64,000 nt of DNA from Elmis aenea (taxonomy: Eukaryota > Arthropoda > Insecta > Coleoptera > Elmidae), in contig OX393579.1 in the NCBI GenBank assembly GCA_947652605.1, positions 38,818,970 through 38,882,969 of the forward strand, written 5' to 3'. Numbering within the stretch: position 1 is the stretch's first letter; each line of letters opens with the position of its first letter. Below, one piece after another: positions 24,623 through 37,266 of this stretch. Both the position numbers and the translations under genes were made by a program. The notes under the pieces are model-generated. The model ran no database searches, had not been told where the DNA came from, and was given only the letters and a program-made list of their open reading frames with translations.

Positions 24623-25360
24623 TACAGGGTGAGTCACGACGGACGCGTCGGAGTTTTATGCCGAAGCGGTATATATTTTCCAATTTCCAATTAGGCAAAA
24701 GATAAAACTAAACCTTTCTTAATATTTCCTTCAATTGTTTCAAATTACCGCTGTCTACCTTCATAGCCTACTCGAAAATATTACTTTGCCCTAATAATTA
24801 ACAATAAAATCGCGATATCTCGGAAAATATCAATTTTAGGTATAAAACTGTATTAATGTTTTCGAAAGAGAATTAAATTTTCTATAAGACGGTGTAAAAA
24901 AATATAGGGTGTTGTATTTAAATAAAATGAGTTATCGATGTTTACAGTTTCACAAGTTTGACCAAGCGTAAAAAACGTCCTGTATAATATTTTAAAAATG
25001 TAGGTGGTGCAAAGTGTTACATAATCTATTGTCAATCTTATGTCCAAGCGAATTTCTTCAGACTTCTCAAAGTTTTTAAATGTTGAAAATTTTTGAAAAC
25101 GGTTGACAAGACCCATATGACCTTTTACATCTTTTGAATTAAATTTAAAGAGGAATCCAAAAATGTAAAAATATACAGGGTGTTCCGTAAGAAAAAGTAT
25201 AATTTTGATATGCCACTCTTTTTTGGAGCACCCTGTATGTTTGAAAATATTTTTAAAATGTAGCCCTTATTGACTGACATAATATAACAGCGACAGAAAT
25301 TGGAAAATATATACCGTTTCGCCATAAAACTCCGTGGCGTCCGTCGTGACTCACCCTGTA
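24623..25360. mobile_element. Foldback element, TACAGGGTGAGTCACGACGG ends
   Basis: The left end pairs with CCGTCGTGACTCACCCTGTA at the right. The arms stay complementary for about 65 bp (through AAAACTCCG and GGTATATATTTTCCAATTTC and their complements). TACAGGGTGTTCC and CACCCTGTA occur again inside (about 25176 and 25229), so a second copy may be nested. Confidence 0.65.
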
Positions 25361-25673
25361 CATATAGGGAGATAGAAGAATTTTTAATAAACAGAAAGTA
25401 GTGGATTTTTTTTTATTATTTGCTTCTTTAAAATAATGTATTATTTTTTTAAACAATTTAGAAACGTGGAAAATCAGCACATTAAAATTGTGTAAGTATT
25501 ATCATTTGTTCCTTTGTTTACTCATATTTAATACAAAACTATGAAGTTTTAGTTTTTACTTTTAGTTCTTTTATTCCAACATTTGTTGATTTTACTTTAT
25601 TAAATTTGATCTTTTGGCTTGATCTAATTCCAATTTATGACGATTACTTGTTATTATATATAACTGCTTTCAG

Positions 25674-25794
25674 GGCTATTCCTTCAGTTCGAGAAGACGA
25701 TGGATCGGATAATTCAGGCGACTGCTTGTGGTCCAACCTGAGCAACTTTTATAAATATTTAAAAATATTTCACCCAACCTTACGTTTGAACTAG
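25674..25794 (+). CDS. Possible 3'-terminal exon, unknown gene
   Basis: A good acceptor (TATATAACTGCTTTCAG) ends at 25673. It is followed by about 75 bp of unusually GC-rich sequence, a stop at 25792-25794 and AATAAA at 25798-25803. In one phase the exon reads AIPSVREDDGSDNSGDCLWS and continues to the stop. Another phase reads LFLQFEKTMDRIIQATACGPT before an earlier stop, so the true frame is undecided. No partner exon can be named in the window. Confidence 0.25.
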
Positions 25795-25803
25795 ATTAAT
25801 AAA

Positions 25804-27396
25804 ACTATCACAGTACATTGTAGCGCAACAAGTTTACTTTCTTTAGATATGATAACATATTTTGCTACTTACTTCAAAACAGCCTAAGGACAGGTTAGGT
25901 CTTTTGTTAAAGTTTTACAAGTCTAATTGATGATTTCTAAATGCCAACACCTCTCACAAACTACAGCCACGAGATGCATTCTCATAAAAATGATTGCATC
26001 AGCCAAGTTTATGTTCATACAACCAAAATTGCTTATTTTATGACGCAAATGTCTTATATAGGTCAAATTACGATAGTAGTCCAACCTAGGCCATAGTTCA
26101 ATTAAGAAAACTCTCCCTTATATAGAAAAGAGGGGCGCATACAATGAGGTTAAGAAACATTGGATCAAGATAATGTTTGAATATTGTATAATAAGATTTA
26201 TTGTCTAAAAGTTGTTACTGCTAATATTTTGATAAGACTTATTTAAAAATATCTGAAATGCTTTTAAGTTGTATCCAAAGTATTTTCCAATTTGAACCTA
26301 TATTTTTTGAAATTGTTTTACTTGCGTAAATAAAAATTAAATTGAATTTTCTGCAAGTAAAAGGAATTGTAAATAGTTTTAAATAAATTTGAAGCTTCAC
26401 CTGTTGTGCCACGAGAAGATTTACCGATGTTTGTCGGTAACTTGCAAGAGTTTGCAAGTCAAAGTAAGTACTCCACTTTATTTGATTTACCCTGTGCAGA
26501 ACATTATCCAAACACAACTTTTGGCTTTATTATTCCGACTTCTTTGTTATTCCCAACACAAATACATTGCATATATGCATAAAATATAAGAGCATGCAGA
26601 TCTGAAATTTCTTAGTAAAAAGCACTCACAACTTTATTCCAAAGGTGTAGCCTCTTAAGCAGTTCTAAGTATATGGCATACTCAAGACGAGAGAAGATGA
26701 TAAAGGCTCAAACTACAGACTGCTCAACGTGACACGTCTATTGTGTTTATCTACAACGTTTTGCACTTTACACGGACCATACGTCTACCTACAGATTTAG
26801 AATTCAGTTAACAAAGACAATATTTGCTTATGGATGTGCTTTGTTATTGGAAACGATGAGAGCTCAGTTTTCGAAAACATAATATTTTGAGCCTCAGATA
26901 AAACTGGTGGAGTATGTACATAATAGTCTCCAACGCGATATTGCTTGAAAATCCTCTCCATGTAGACCTGTTATATTTTTCAGCTTTATTGGAAGTATCG
27001 CAGCGTTTTCAAAAAACATTTTTAAAACCTTTTAAAATTTATTCTTGTAGACGAAAATTACTAAACAAATTCTAAAAGCAGTTTTAGTTAGTGAAATAAT
27101 TAAATGAGCCTTAAAATTTGTTTTTAAAGCTTAATATGCCTACTGGATACATTAAACCATTTATGATACACAATTTTTACAATAAATATTATATAAATAC
27201 ATTTTCTTCAATCACGCCTAAATTGGCCTAATTTAAGTGTCATATAAGTTTAAACCTAAACTTAATATCTTTGGTAATTTTTACTTATGTCAGGTAAAAA
27301 CAACAAGCAGTCCTAGAAAATATTTCTGAACTGCTTTTTGTTATCGGTCTAAATCTAAATTAAAACTAATTGGTTTAAAGTAGCAAATTTGGCAGT
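25804..27396. other. AT-rich, gene-free stretch
   Basis: No supportable gene, RNA or element end. Confidence 0.45.
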
Positions 27397-27404
27397 TTTT
27401 AGTG

Positions 27405-28101
27405 CAGTGATGTAAAATTTTTGTGAGGCTGGGAGCTAATTTAGCTACATCAAAACTTTGGAGGCTACTTAATCGCTGTCATCCCCCCCCTTTATGGAAA
27501 AACGTAATAAAACTCAAAAAGTAGGCACTTTAACCAAGAACATTTTTAATATATTTGTAATTCATGTGAGACTTGCTGCTACATATCTTCTGATTTAAAT
27601 TTCAAATTTTAAAATCTGGTTCGTAGGAGATATTGCTAAAGTAACCAACAAAATTTTTATGGGTAAGACCATATCTATATTTGGTTTTGATGGTATTAAA
27701 CTGCGAAAATGCCATTTTGTTGAGGTATAAAAAACTAAAAATGAGTTTAACTTTTTCACACATTTAATAAGATTCTGATATGTCATTTCATTAAACTATA
27801 ATTTCAATTTCTGGATTGTCGACCAACGTAAATTTTTGCATAAGTGTAGTTTATGTCAAAATATCAAAAATAATAATAGTGATTCCATTGCCCTTAGATC
27901 CTCAAAACGTCTATCGAATATATCTTTAAACGATTGAAGGTCATCAATGTGCCTTGGTGGTTGATAATTTTGATCATTGTCTTCTGTAATCGTTTTTATT
28001 GATGGGAAATGTTCGTATATGAAGGTTTTTAAATGAGAAATTTGGAAGTGCAACTCCTGCTCGCTACCAGGAGCCCGCGAGCTACCGGTTGGACATCACT
28101 G
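27405..28101. mobile_element. hAT element with perfect TTTTAGTG duplication
   Basis: The element begins CAGTGATGTAAAATTTT and ends GTTGGACATCACTG. TTTTAGTG occurs at 27397-27404 and 28102-28109, a perfect 8-bp duplication. It retains a piece of hAT coding sequence on the minus strand. Confidence 0.8.
27856..28053 (-). pseudogene. hAT transposase fragment
   Basis: Inside the 27.4-28.1 kb element, a 65-codon minus-strand stretch reads FQISHLKTFIYEHFPSIKTI and then DDLQSFKDIFDRRFEDL. This pattern (HFP, a spacer, then F-x-x-RF-x-D) resembles the middle of ZBED-type hAT transposases. Zinc-finger and dimerisation domains are absent, so it is a relic. Its position inside hAT ends supports the assignment. 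Confidence 0.45.
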
Positions 28102-28109
28102 TTTTAGTG

Positions 28110-29080
28110 CATCAGGGTGTGTATAAGAAATAGAAAATGTATCGCTTACCCTATTTTTTGCAAACAAAATACTACATAATAGCTAACGCAATATTTGCTT
28201 TAACAATTTACCTTATCGAAACTAACCCCATTACCGATTACAATACAAAATAAAAGTAAGTACTTTTTGATGAAAAAAAAAAGTATGTGACGAAAAGTGT
28301 AAAGTAATGTTGAGTGAGAAACCACCATGATCGGATGAAAAATATTCTATTCTAATTGTTTACACAAGTAACAAGTAACTATTGCATTAGATTTTAATAT
28401 ACGACAATGAAAATTAGTGTCTGGGTACCTATGTGTTTTATCTATCGCTTCTAGTGCTTGGTTATTAATTATTGTCAACCAACCTATTTTGGCAAATTTT
28501 CTTTGTCAATAAATACAAATAAAAAATAGAAAAAAAAATTTGTCATGCGTCTACGAAATTTTTTTAATAATTTTTTTTTGGCATAATACCATAATTTTAC
28601 CTTAATTTAGCCATTAATAATCCCTTGCAAAATATCAGACCGTAATTAAACTATTTTTTTTTTACAAAAAAATATATAAAAATGTACCTTGAACCCTTGA
28701 AAATCAATGCCTGAACATTTGAAATAATTTCCATATACTTTTAAATTTATTATTGTTAGCAAATTTTATTGCCATCTGTAGTTCGTGTAATGATTTAACT
28801 TCTTTGGTGTTAAGTTTTACTTTAAAGTTTTTCTCTAAAACCGGTTAGCCAAATACAGAGTACATAAGTAAATTAAAGATCCTAATAAAAAAAAAAAAAA
28901 AAAACGTGGAAAAAACATTGATTTTTAGACATATAACCGACAATATAAATGCGCTTTTCCTAACTCTGTGATACCATCACAGAAACAACAAAATTAAACA
29001 ATATTTTTATTGGCTTAATGGATTCCGCGCGTCTTTTTAAACCTTTTTGTTTCAAGAAACCCAAGAGAAATTTAAAAACG
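28110..29080. other. AT-rich, homopolymer-rich stretch
   Basis: No gene seen. There are several A-runs and T-runs, the longest at about 28888-28904. Confidence 0.45.
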
Positions 29081-29084
29081 ATAT

Positions 29085-29405
29085 TTTAGCACATCCACCT
29101 TACCCCAAATGACTTTCACTTGTTTAGTCCTGTAAAACATTAAATTAATGACAAACTTATCTCTGATGAAGATATGAAAAATGAGGTAAGAAATCGGTTA
29201 AGACAAAAAAAAACAAAATCATTGGGTCGAAGAACTCCATAAGCAGAATACAATTTCTGACCCGAAATGGGAAGTATACCCACATTCCCCGTATTCACTA
29301 GACCTTGCCCCTTCAGACTACCGTTTCTCTCGTTTTTTGCAAAATAACCCTGTTTAAAATACTTTTTGAATCAGATAGATCAAAGTAGATTTATATCTGC
29401 AGACT
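29085..29405 (+). pseudogene. Two mariner transposase C-terminal scraps
   Basis: The first scrap (about 29092-29210) reads NDFHLFSPVKH, a stop, then INDKLISDEDMKNEVRNRLR. This resembles the segment after the last catalytic residue of mariner/Tc1 transposases. The second (about 29278-29350) reads PHSPYSLDLAPSDYRFSRFL, the same region of another mariner lineage. They lie in tandem and are both broken. Confidence 0.5.
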
Positions 29406-29422
29406 TTTTTTTAACACCAATT

Positions 29423-30572
29423 CAGGGACTGAGAACGGAACGAAAACGTTAAACGAAATTAACCGAATTTTTTTTAAGAACGAAAACGAAAACGAAATTA
29501 TTATTTTTCGTTCAAGAACGAAAACGAAATAAATATTTTCCAAAACCGGTTTTAACCGGTTTTGTCGCTATTTCAATTTTATTTGTTAAACACAAACGCG
29601 AATTTACCTTCTGTGCTGGGGAGACTCCACGAGGCAGTAAAAAATCTCACTTGAAATAAGTAAGCTTCACTTTTCTCCATATATTTACGTGAATATGTAT
29701 TAACAACTTTATTGTTTATACTTGCAATTTCGTGTAACACAATTAACGGTACAGATATTCTCTATTTCTAATTTGTTTTTTAGATCATCAATATAGAATA
29801 TACACTTGATTGGATATATATTATCAATGTGTATGTTTTATTTGCGTTTAGACATAATAATAGTAAAATTTATTCTTGCTTCGAAAAGGACTAATGTAAA
29901 AGAAGATTTATTGGAAGATGTGTTGCTAGTAAGATTTAACGGAATGTGAAAATGTATATTGTATTATGGTATGTACAAACTATAAAGTTTTTTTTTTTAA
30001 TATCTTTTTTATTTATAACATTTAGTAAATTATCCACTTGAATTCATTCTTTTTTTTTTAAACAATTAAAGCAGGATCTAATTTAATTCAAATGCATAGA
30101 TTTTTAGTACTAAAACAAATTTAAAACAGCACTTGCTATATTTTCATATTTTTAGATAAAGATCGTGTGTCTAATTTAACCTAATCACGTTGTGTTTTTG
30201 CACCTTACGGGTGTTAAACTTAATAAAATGGTTAAGTGTTAATGTGTTTAACGATTTGGTAAATTTAATATGGCGATGGTTCGCCAGTCTAAAATATGCT
30301 GTCCGTGAGCATCAAACCCCATCGTCGTCGTTTATATTTTAGTTGAGACGCAAATATTGTTATCGTATTTATAGAGGGTTGTGGTGACTAGAAAAAAAAT
30401 TGATTTTTTGACGACAAAAAAAAATATTGTAAAACCGGTTTTAACCGTTATTATTTCGGTTCACGAAAACGAAAAAACGATTTTTTCGGTTAGAACGAAA
30501 AGAACGAAAACGATATATTTCGTTTTCGTTCCGAACAGAAACGAACAGAATTTTTTTCGTTTTTAGTCCCTG
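29423..30572. mobile_element. hAT-type element with AACGAAAACG subterminal repeats
   Basis: The ends are CAGGGACTGAG and TTTTAGTCCCTG. The flanks CACCAATT (29415-29422) and CACAAATT (30573-30580) form an 8-bp duplication with one mismatch. AACGAAAACG-type motifs and an AAAACCGGTTTTAACCGGTTTT block crowd the left end, and their complements crowd the right end. The middle 800 bp is AT-rich and non-coding. Confidence 0.75.
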
Positions 30573-30580
30573 CACAAATT

Positions 30581-31640
30581 ACAAAAAAAATTACAAAAAT
30601 GAGATTCGAAAATTTAGAAGAAGGATAAGCAACTGTCTAAATTCTGTAAGATTATGGAAGTTTCACACAAGATTGATAAAACGAAATACTTAAAATTTTG
30701 AATTGTATTCTACACCTTTGCCTCTGACAAGGCCTAGGGGTATATGTAATAATTAAATATTTTTAACAAGTATTTTGTGTAATGTAAACAACACTTTTGG
30801 TTTTAAAATGTAGATTTTAATAAAGTACTTAAAATGCAGATTTTAATAACGCATTTAAAATTATTTTATTCTAAAGAACGAAACCTGATTTTAGAACTGC
30901 ATGGCACATACTGGCCTCAATATATTAGACGATTTATGAACCTGTCAGCTGCCACACGTCGCGAAAAATTAATTATGGCACGCTAGTTTGGCACCAATGC
31001 GTGTTTGGTTTCGGCTGGTTTATAATCTCTATTACTCGTTCCAATGCTTACACAAACTTTACTAAATAATACCCGCGAGGCTTCGCCCGTTCACTTCAGA
31101 ATAAATTTGTACACATTACGACAAGATCTCATGAGTTATTCACAGTGCCTCGACAAAACATCATTTGGCTAGGTAATTACTCAACAAAGCTGTTTTACGT
31201 GCACAAATGAACTACTTCTTAATTGACATTTCAAATGCGGTCCAGGAAACATGTAAAATAATACTTGCACCATTTAATTTTGAACAATTGTGTCTGGTCA
31301 CTGGCATGAAAACATCAGGACGAAACTTTTAAATTGTACATGTTCCAAACTAGAAGAAAATATGGTTACTGAATTTATTATTTTCTGCATCAATTGGTTA
31401 AATAAAGAAAGTTTAGCAGCATCAAAAGATTGTCATTTCACTCCTACGCAATTGAGCCCATCTAGAAGATTGGTTGCTTTCAGTTTAATGTTTTATTCCT
31501 TTTAATTACATATAGGTACATATTATAAAAAAAATTGCCACAAAGTGTTAAGTATTGTACTCTGGGATTTAAAATTCCTAAATGTTTTTGTTTTTATAAA
31601 AAAAATACTTCCTTACGTTTAGAGATTTTACCTGAACTTG
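30581..31640. other. No gene seen
   Basis: AT-rich sequence without a supportable gene. Confidence 0.4.
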
Positions 31641-31755
31641 AAAATTAGTTTTAGGTCATGCACCAATTTTTATCAACTATACAATTTTCTGAAAAATCCG
31701 AGGAAAAATCGGTAATAAAAAGCTTTTTCCATTAGTTGCACACATTTTAAATGAC
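31641..31755 (-). repeat. Fragment of the 10.3-kb foldback family
   Basis: It contains GTTTTAGGTCATGCACCAAT, a TTTTCTGAAAAATC block and CCATTAGTTGCA, matching the right arm of the foldback element at 10322-11330 with substitutions. Confidence 0.5.
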
Positions 31756-32522
31756 AAGTACCCCCGGACAATAACCCCCCGGACAATAAATAACCTCCCG
31801 TACGAAACACCCCCGGACAAAAAACCTCTTCGTGTAAAAACACCCCGGACAATTAACCCCCTATGCAAAAAAGACCGCTAACGACTAACTTGAAATATCG
31901 GTAAATTATAATTGTCGCAATGTAAAGTGTTGAAGTTGCAATTTAAAAAAAAAAACTGTAGGCAGATTAACAATATAATTTTCTCGGGTGTTATCTTTAA
32001 TCGGGCGCACTCGAACTGCAAAAATATATGGCAATATTAATTTATAAGAAGCAGTTTGTATGTTTATCAAAGTATGCATAAATACGTGAAGTATAGGTTT
32101 AATGTTTAATTCTTGTTCGAAGCTGCCGTGGTATTATAGCAGCATTATGAACTACACGTGAAATAGCTCACAACCTTTCTTTTTAAGCATTAATAATAAT
32201 ATTACTTTACCTGTAAACTAATTCACAAATGTAGGTTACTTATTTAAATACAAATATTTTACCATAATGTTTACAAGTTTACAAATATTAATCCTAATCC
32301 TATGATCTTAACGTAATTCTAAATCGCTGTATGTAAAAACTTGTGCATTTAAAGATAACGCATGAAGAAGATTAAATTGTTATTCTGCCTTAATTTTTTT
32401 TGCAACTTTAATCATAATTTACCGATATTTCAAGTTAGTCGTTAGGGTTTATTTTTGCCCGGGGGTTATTTGTCCGGGAGTTATTTTCCGGGGGGTTATT
32501 TTTCAGGGGTTACCTAATTGTC
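31753..32522. mobile_element. Foldback MITE with CCCCCGGACAATAA repeats
   Basis: Several copies of CCCCCGGACAATAA-type units at 31760-31862 face GGGGGTTATTTGTCCGGGAG-type units at 32458-32512. The inner arms GACTAACTTGAAATATCGGT (about 31883) and its complement (about 32419) also pair. The middle is unpaired. The superfamily is unknown. Confidence 0.6.
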
Positions 32523-32536
32523 TTGTTACTCCTGTA

Positions 32537-32700
32537 TATACAGGGTGACAATAATCTGCATGTGTTGTATGGGTAACGTTTTTATTATAAAAGTTACATA
32601 GTCGGTTAAATTAGTAAAGTTTGGCACAATTTCAAGGCAAATTTAACGCCATTTTGAAACCTTCAGGTTTTTTAAATATTTTGAAAAACCAAATACACGA
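32537..32700 (+). repeat. Dispersed TACAGGGTGAC repeat, copy 1
   Basis: It begins TATACAGGGTGACAATAATC and includes GTTGTATGGGTAACG and a later TTTTTTAAATATTTTGAAAA. A diverged copy is at 63737-63900. Confidence 0.45.
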
Positions 32701-35700
32701 TTGTTTCATTGGTAAACAATTCCATAGCCACCTTTATTAAAATCAACATATAATATTCCTGTATATATTTTTACGTAGAATAAGGAAAAATATACTAAAA
32801 GTCATGGTAAACTTGATTTTTAAGATACAAACCAAACTTGACTTTTTTTTTAAAGCTACCATAGTTGGCTATGAGTATATTAAAAAGAGAATTATTTTCT
32901 CGTTTCATTGATATATGGGTTGTTTGGTTTATCTTTAAAAATGAGCAAGTTAAATCAATATAATTGTATCAATTAAATTTAATCTAAGTGGCCAATGAAA
33001 AAAAAAACAAGCTGTACTTAATTAAACACAAAAAAAAAAACTTAAATAATTTAAGATATTTTTTTTATTTTATAATAATTTATGATTTTTTACTTACGAT
33101 TACTATTAAATCTAAATTATAACATGTGTTATACAATGGCCAATACAAATTTAAAATCTGCACCTTGTAAAACTTAAAACTTAAAAAAACTTTAAGTGTT
33201 TTCTAAAATGCTTTAATCAATAATCGATTAAATTAAGATTAAATATAATTTAAACAATTGTACTTGTTTACGCGATAGCAAATACTCTTTCACCTATTTA
33301 AAAAAAGCCACAATTTTAATTAATTTGTGCGAAAAATATTTATATAGGTAACGTTTTTTATTTAGAACTTTATATACGTAATAACTGCAATTAAATATTT
33401 TTTCACCATTGGCAAATTAAAACGACTTAATTTTTTCTAATGATATTCAAGTAGGTATTTTAATATAATTATCTTAACAAGAGCTAATCGTCCATGTGAG
33501 AATTATTTGTTAAGAAACAAAATTATAGATAGGAAATCTACTTAAGAAAAGACAAGTCTTTAAACAAATACAGATTTTCTCGAAAATTTGAATAAATAAA
33601 ATGTTTACTGTTAGAAAAACAAAGTTTACGGAAATGGTAAAAACGTTTTTGAAAAATGTAACAGAGGTATTGCTAATGCGCTTAAGTTTGTAAATAAAAT
33701 ACATTTTTCAACAAATGAAAATTACTAAAAACCAAAACAAATAAATTTTAAAAATTATACTTAATAAATGCACCATTTTTATTTGCATTTTGCTCTGTGG
33801 TAGTAACCGCGAATTCTGAGTAGGTACTAAAAAATGTCATATAGCACACTTGATAATGTCGTATACGGTTCAAGTGTTCATTAAGTTTCTCTCCTGAAGT
33901 GTTAACTCCTCTAATTATATTAAAACTTACACGAACTACAATGAACTTGGGATGTAAAACTTGCAGAGGTGGTATAAATTGCACAGTTGCTACATAGACA
34001 AGCTTGGCAAATGTTCAAACCGATTTGTTAAGTACCCACATTTGCCACTTTGTCATTTCAATAGTAATAGTCTGGTCAGCGATTTAGACACCTCGGAACA
34101 GCTATTTACTAAATAACAAATGAACGAATTTTTCTAAATAAATGTGAATAAAACAAAAGAGCGTAACGAGTGATGAACAATACAAATAAACATGGAAAAT
34201 TAGTTTCACCGTTTTTAAAGCGAGTTTTACGATTACATCTCAGTTTTTTTTGTAGGAGCTCCCACATTTTCCCTGTTAAAATAAAAATCAACATCAACAA
34301 AATTTTATAGTTATAAAAGACTGTCAGTGCATCAACACAAAAGTAATCTTCACCCTGCATATTTAATATCGGAAGCATCCCGCGAGCAGAATACCGTATT
34401 TGAAGCACCCTGTCGAGATGTGACAATTCCATTTCCCTGAATACAATAGAAATACAAATAATCGAGCCATATTCGCACAATACAGTAGTAAATATATACG
34501 TACATTTTTACAAAATATGACGTATAATAAATCACGAAAATCTATTCGCAGCTGTAGCAGGTAAATCCACAATGTGTCACAATTTCAAATGTCTCTAATC
34601 CAATTCTATACAGGAAGTTATTAGATTTTCATACAATAAACTGTAAATCACATTTATTTAATTCCTTATATAAATCTGAGACAAATATATACTTCCCTCA
34701 CGTTCTGATATTATGTAACTTTTCAAATTCAGATATTTGTATGTTTATAGTATAGTTAAGGTAAAAAAGGCCAGAAATACTAAAGTTAATAGATTTAAGA
34801 TTACACAATTGGTACAACATAATTATTAATGCCTTTATTAAAACAAATTTAGCATAAAAATATCACAATACATAAAAAATTAAATCTTTATTCAGGACAT
34901 CTCAGCAGTAAAGCTTACCTTAATTACTTTTTATTTCAAATATTGGAATAACCCCAACAAATTTTAAACCATTTATTATACAGCGTGTAACCTAAAAGCA
35001 TATATATTTTTATAACCAAAGAAAAGTTATATTCCATGATATTTGAAAAAACGTCCAAACGCAAAAATCCACTTTTTATCTACTAAAATTATGAATAATT
35101 TGGTGCCAAAACGCATAGTGGTTTCATAATTTTGGGAAAAAAATTTAAAAAGTTTTTCAAACTTTTATAAGAGGTACTTTCTTATGAACATATTGAAATG
35201 ATTCGTGCAAAAAATGTCACCTGAAACGGCCTTTTAGTCACTTTTTTCACAGATATCACTTTTATTTCATCAATTTGGTAACGTACCGGCTAAAATGTGT
35301 GTTCCATTGGCTATTGAATGTATTTGAGCAAATTTTACACTATAGATCGACAGATGGCGATACACATTAACGCGTGAATTTCCGAAAAAATCGCTACACT
35401 TTTAGTCTAGGAATTTTTGAAAGTGTGGTTTCGCAGTGAAACCGTATCACCTGAAAGGGTTAAAGTATGCATAAAAACGTGAATATTGGGATGTGGTGAC
35501 GTATAATATGAATTGAATTTACTATGAAAAGATTCACATGTGTTTGTACTTGTAGTTCTCATAGTACATAATTTTAGGATGAATTCTTGGAACATTAAAT
35601 TAGGGATATACCCATATAATCAAGGGTTAGAAGATATTTGTACGCAGTTCGAGTGTAGGATTAAGACATGGCCATAAAAGTTGGTAATGATGGGTTTAGA

Positions 35701-35779
35701 ATGGCTGCAGTTCGTGTGCACCGTTATTTATTTAAATAGATATGGCAAGTGATATTCATTAGAAAGAGAAAAAATCACA
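32701..35779. other. AT-rich, gene-free stretch
   Basis: Short open frames only. No exon, RNA gene or paired element ends could be supported in 3 kb. Confidence 0.45.
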
Positions 35780-35783
35780 TTAA

Positions 35784-36669
35784 CACGTTAAGCGCCATTT
35801 GTATCCATATGGATACAAATAGTTTTTGCCAAATGGGCCACCTGTATCCATTTGGATACAACAGCCAACATTTAGATTCGGCTGCCTGTATTCTTAAACA
35901 TACATGTATTACATATAACCAGGGCTCGAAACCGAAAAAAATTTTGGTTAACAGTTAACCGAAATCGAGAACTTTATTTTTATAACGGTTTTTGTTGAAA
36001 AACCGGTTTTATTCGTAAAAAACCGGTTAAGTGTAAGAAACCGATTTAAATTATAAACCGGTACCGGTTTAAAAAACCGGTTTTTAAAATTGTTTAGATC
36101 AGGAATGCAAAGTATGAAAAGATATTATTTATTTATAATTTTATAATATATGTACAATCAAGCGTTCAGTAATGACTTCTGGTAAACTAATCGCATATAA
36201 TAGATACAGATTTTGTATTTTTCATCATAATTTTTATTAAAAAAAGATGTTAAAAAAAACGGTTTTTTATTATTTTGGTTAAAGGTTATCGTTTTTTTTG
36301 CCTTTAAAAATAACGGTTTCGGTTTCGGTTAAAAATCACTTTTACTGACAAAAAATAACGGTTAACCGGTTTTTTAAACCGGTTTCATGCCCTGAATATA
36401 ACTATACCAGAAAAGGTTTAAGGATGGCCTGCTGGACCAGAAAACCTTGGTGGTCACGATTTTTTTACCCACATTGATATTAAAAAAAAAAAAAAAGTTT
36501 TATGATACAAATTTATTCACACAAAAAAAAATTTAAAAACTGGTTAAAATGTTATTATTTTGTTGTGAAATTTTTTTATATTACTTAAGGGCAATTAAGA
36601 AACGTAAATTTAAAAAAAAAAAGGTGGCCAAAAAAACACCTTTTTTTTAACATGGTGGCGCTTAACGTG
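35784..36669. mobile_element. piggyBac-like MITE with TTAA duplication
   Basis: TTAA at 35780-35783 and 36670-36673 flanks perfect 14-bp inverted ends CACGTTAAGCGCCA and TGGCGCTTAACGTG. TATCCATATGGATAC and TATCCATTTGGATAC motifs follow the left end. A hAT element sits inside it at 35920-36394. Without that insertion the MITE would be about 400 bp and non-coding. Confidence 0.7.
35920..36394. mobile_element. hAT-type MITE filled with AACCGGTT motifs
   Basis: The ends CAGGGCTCGAAACCG and CGGTTTCATGCCCTG are inverted. CATATAAC (35912-35919) and AATATAAC (36395-36402) form an 8-bp duplication with one mismatch. Both subterminal zones are crowded with AACCGGTT, a perfect palindrome, and TTAACCG units. 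It is nested in the TTAA element and so is younger than it. Confidence 0.75.
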
Positions 36670-36673
36670 TTAA

Positions 36674-37258
36674 AGTATTACAAAGTCAACTTAAAGGCTC
36701 ATAAAAAATAAATAATTAGGGGTAATGTCACAGAAATAAAAAGTGTTAAGAAAAGTATTATAAATATTTTTGTTGTCGTAATCTACTTAATTAAATGTTC
36801 ATAAAACGTAAATTTAAAATAATAGATTACCTATTTACAAACCTTGAAGGCATTTCACAGTTTTGTCTTTCCGGAACTAATTAATCGCAGCAATTTACAG
36901 TTTACTAACGTAGCCCAGTTTAATTCAAATATCATTACCAAATAATAAAGGTTTATTCCAGCAGCGCTATGAATTATCCGATAATATCCTGTGAACTATC
37001 AGGTTTCTGCGTAGTATCAATATTGGGTCCCAATAGCGTTTCTGATAGTTCACTGGACGGTAAGTGGGCTGTTTAAGCTGTTATAAAATACATGGAGTAG
37101 TTTGCAGAAGTAAAAACAGTACATGAACGAAGGCAAGAATTAATGCTGGGATTTTTACACGCATGCGGTGTATACAATAAATGTAGCCTGTGGTAGCTAT
37201 GTGTCGCCCTTCCAATAATTCTATGTTAGTACAGTCTACACTTGCGATGCGCAGATTA
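36674..37258. other. No gene seen
   Basis: AT-rich sequence between two transposons, with no supportable feature. Confidence 0.4.
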
Positions 37259-37266
37259 CTATGAAC

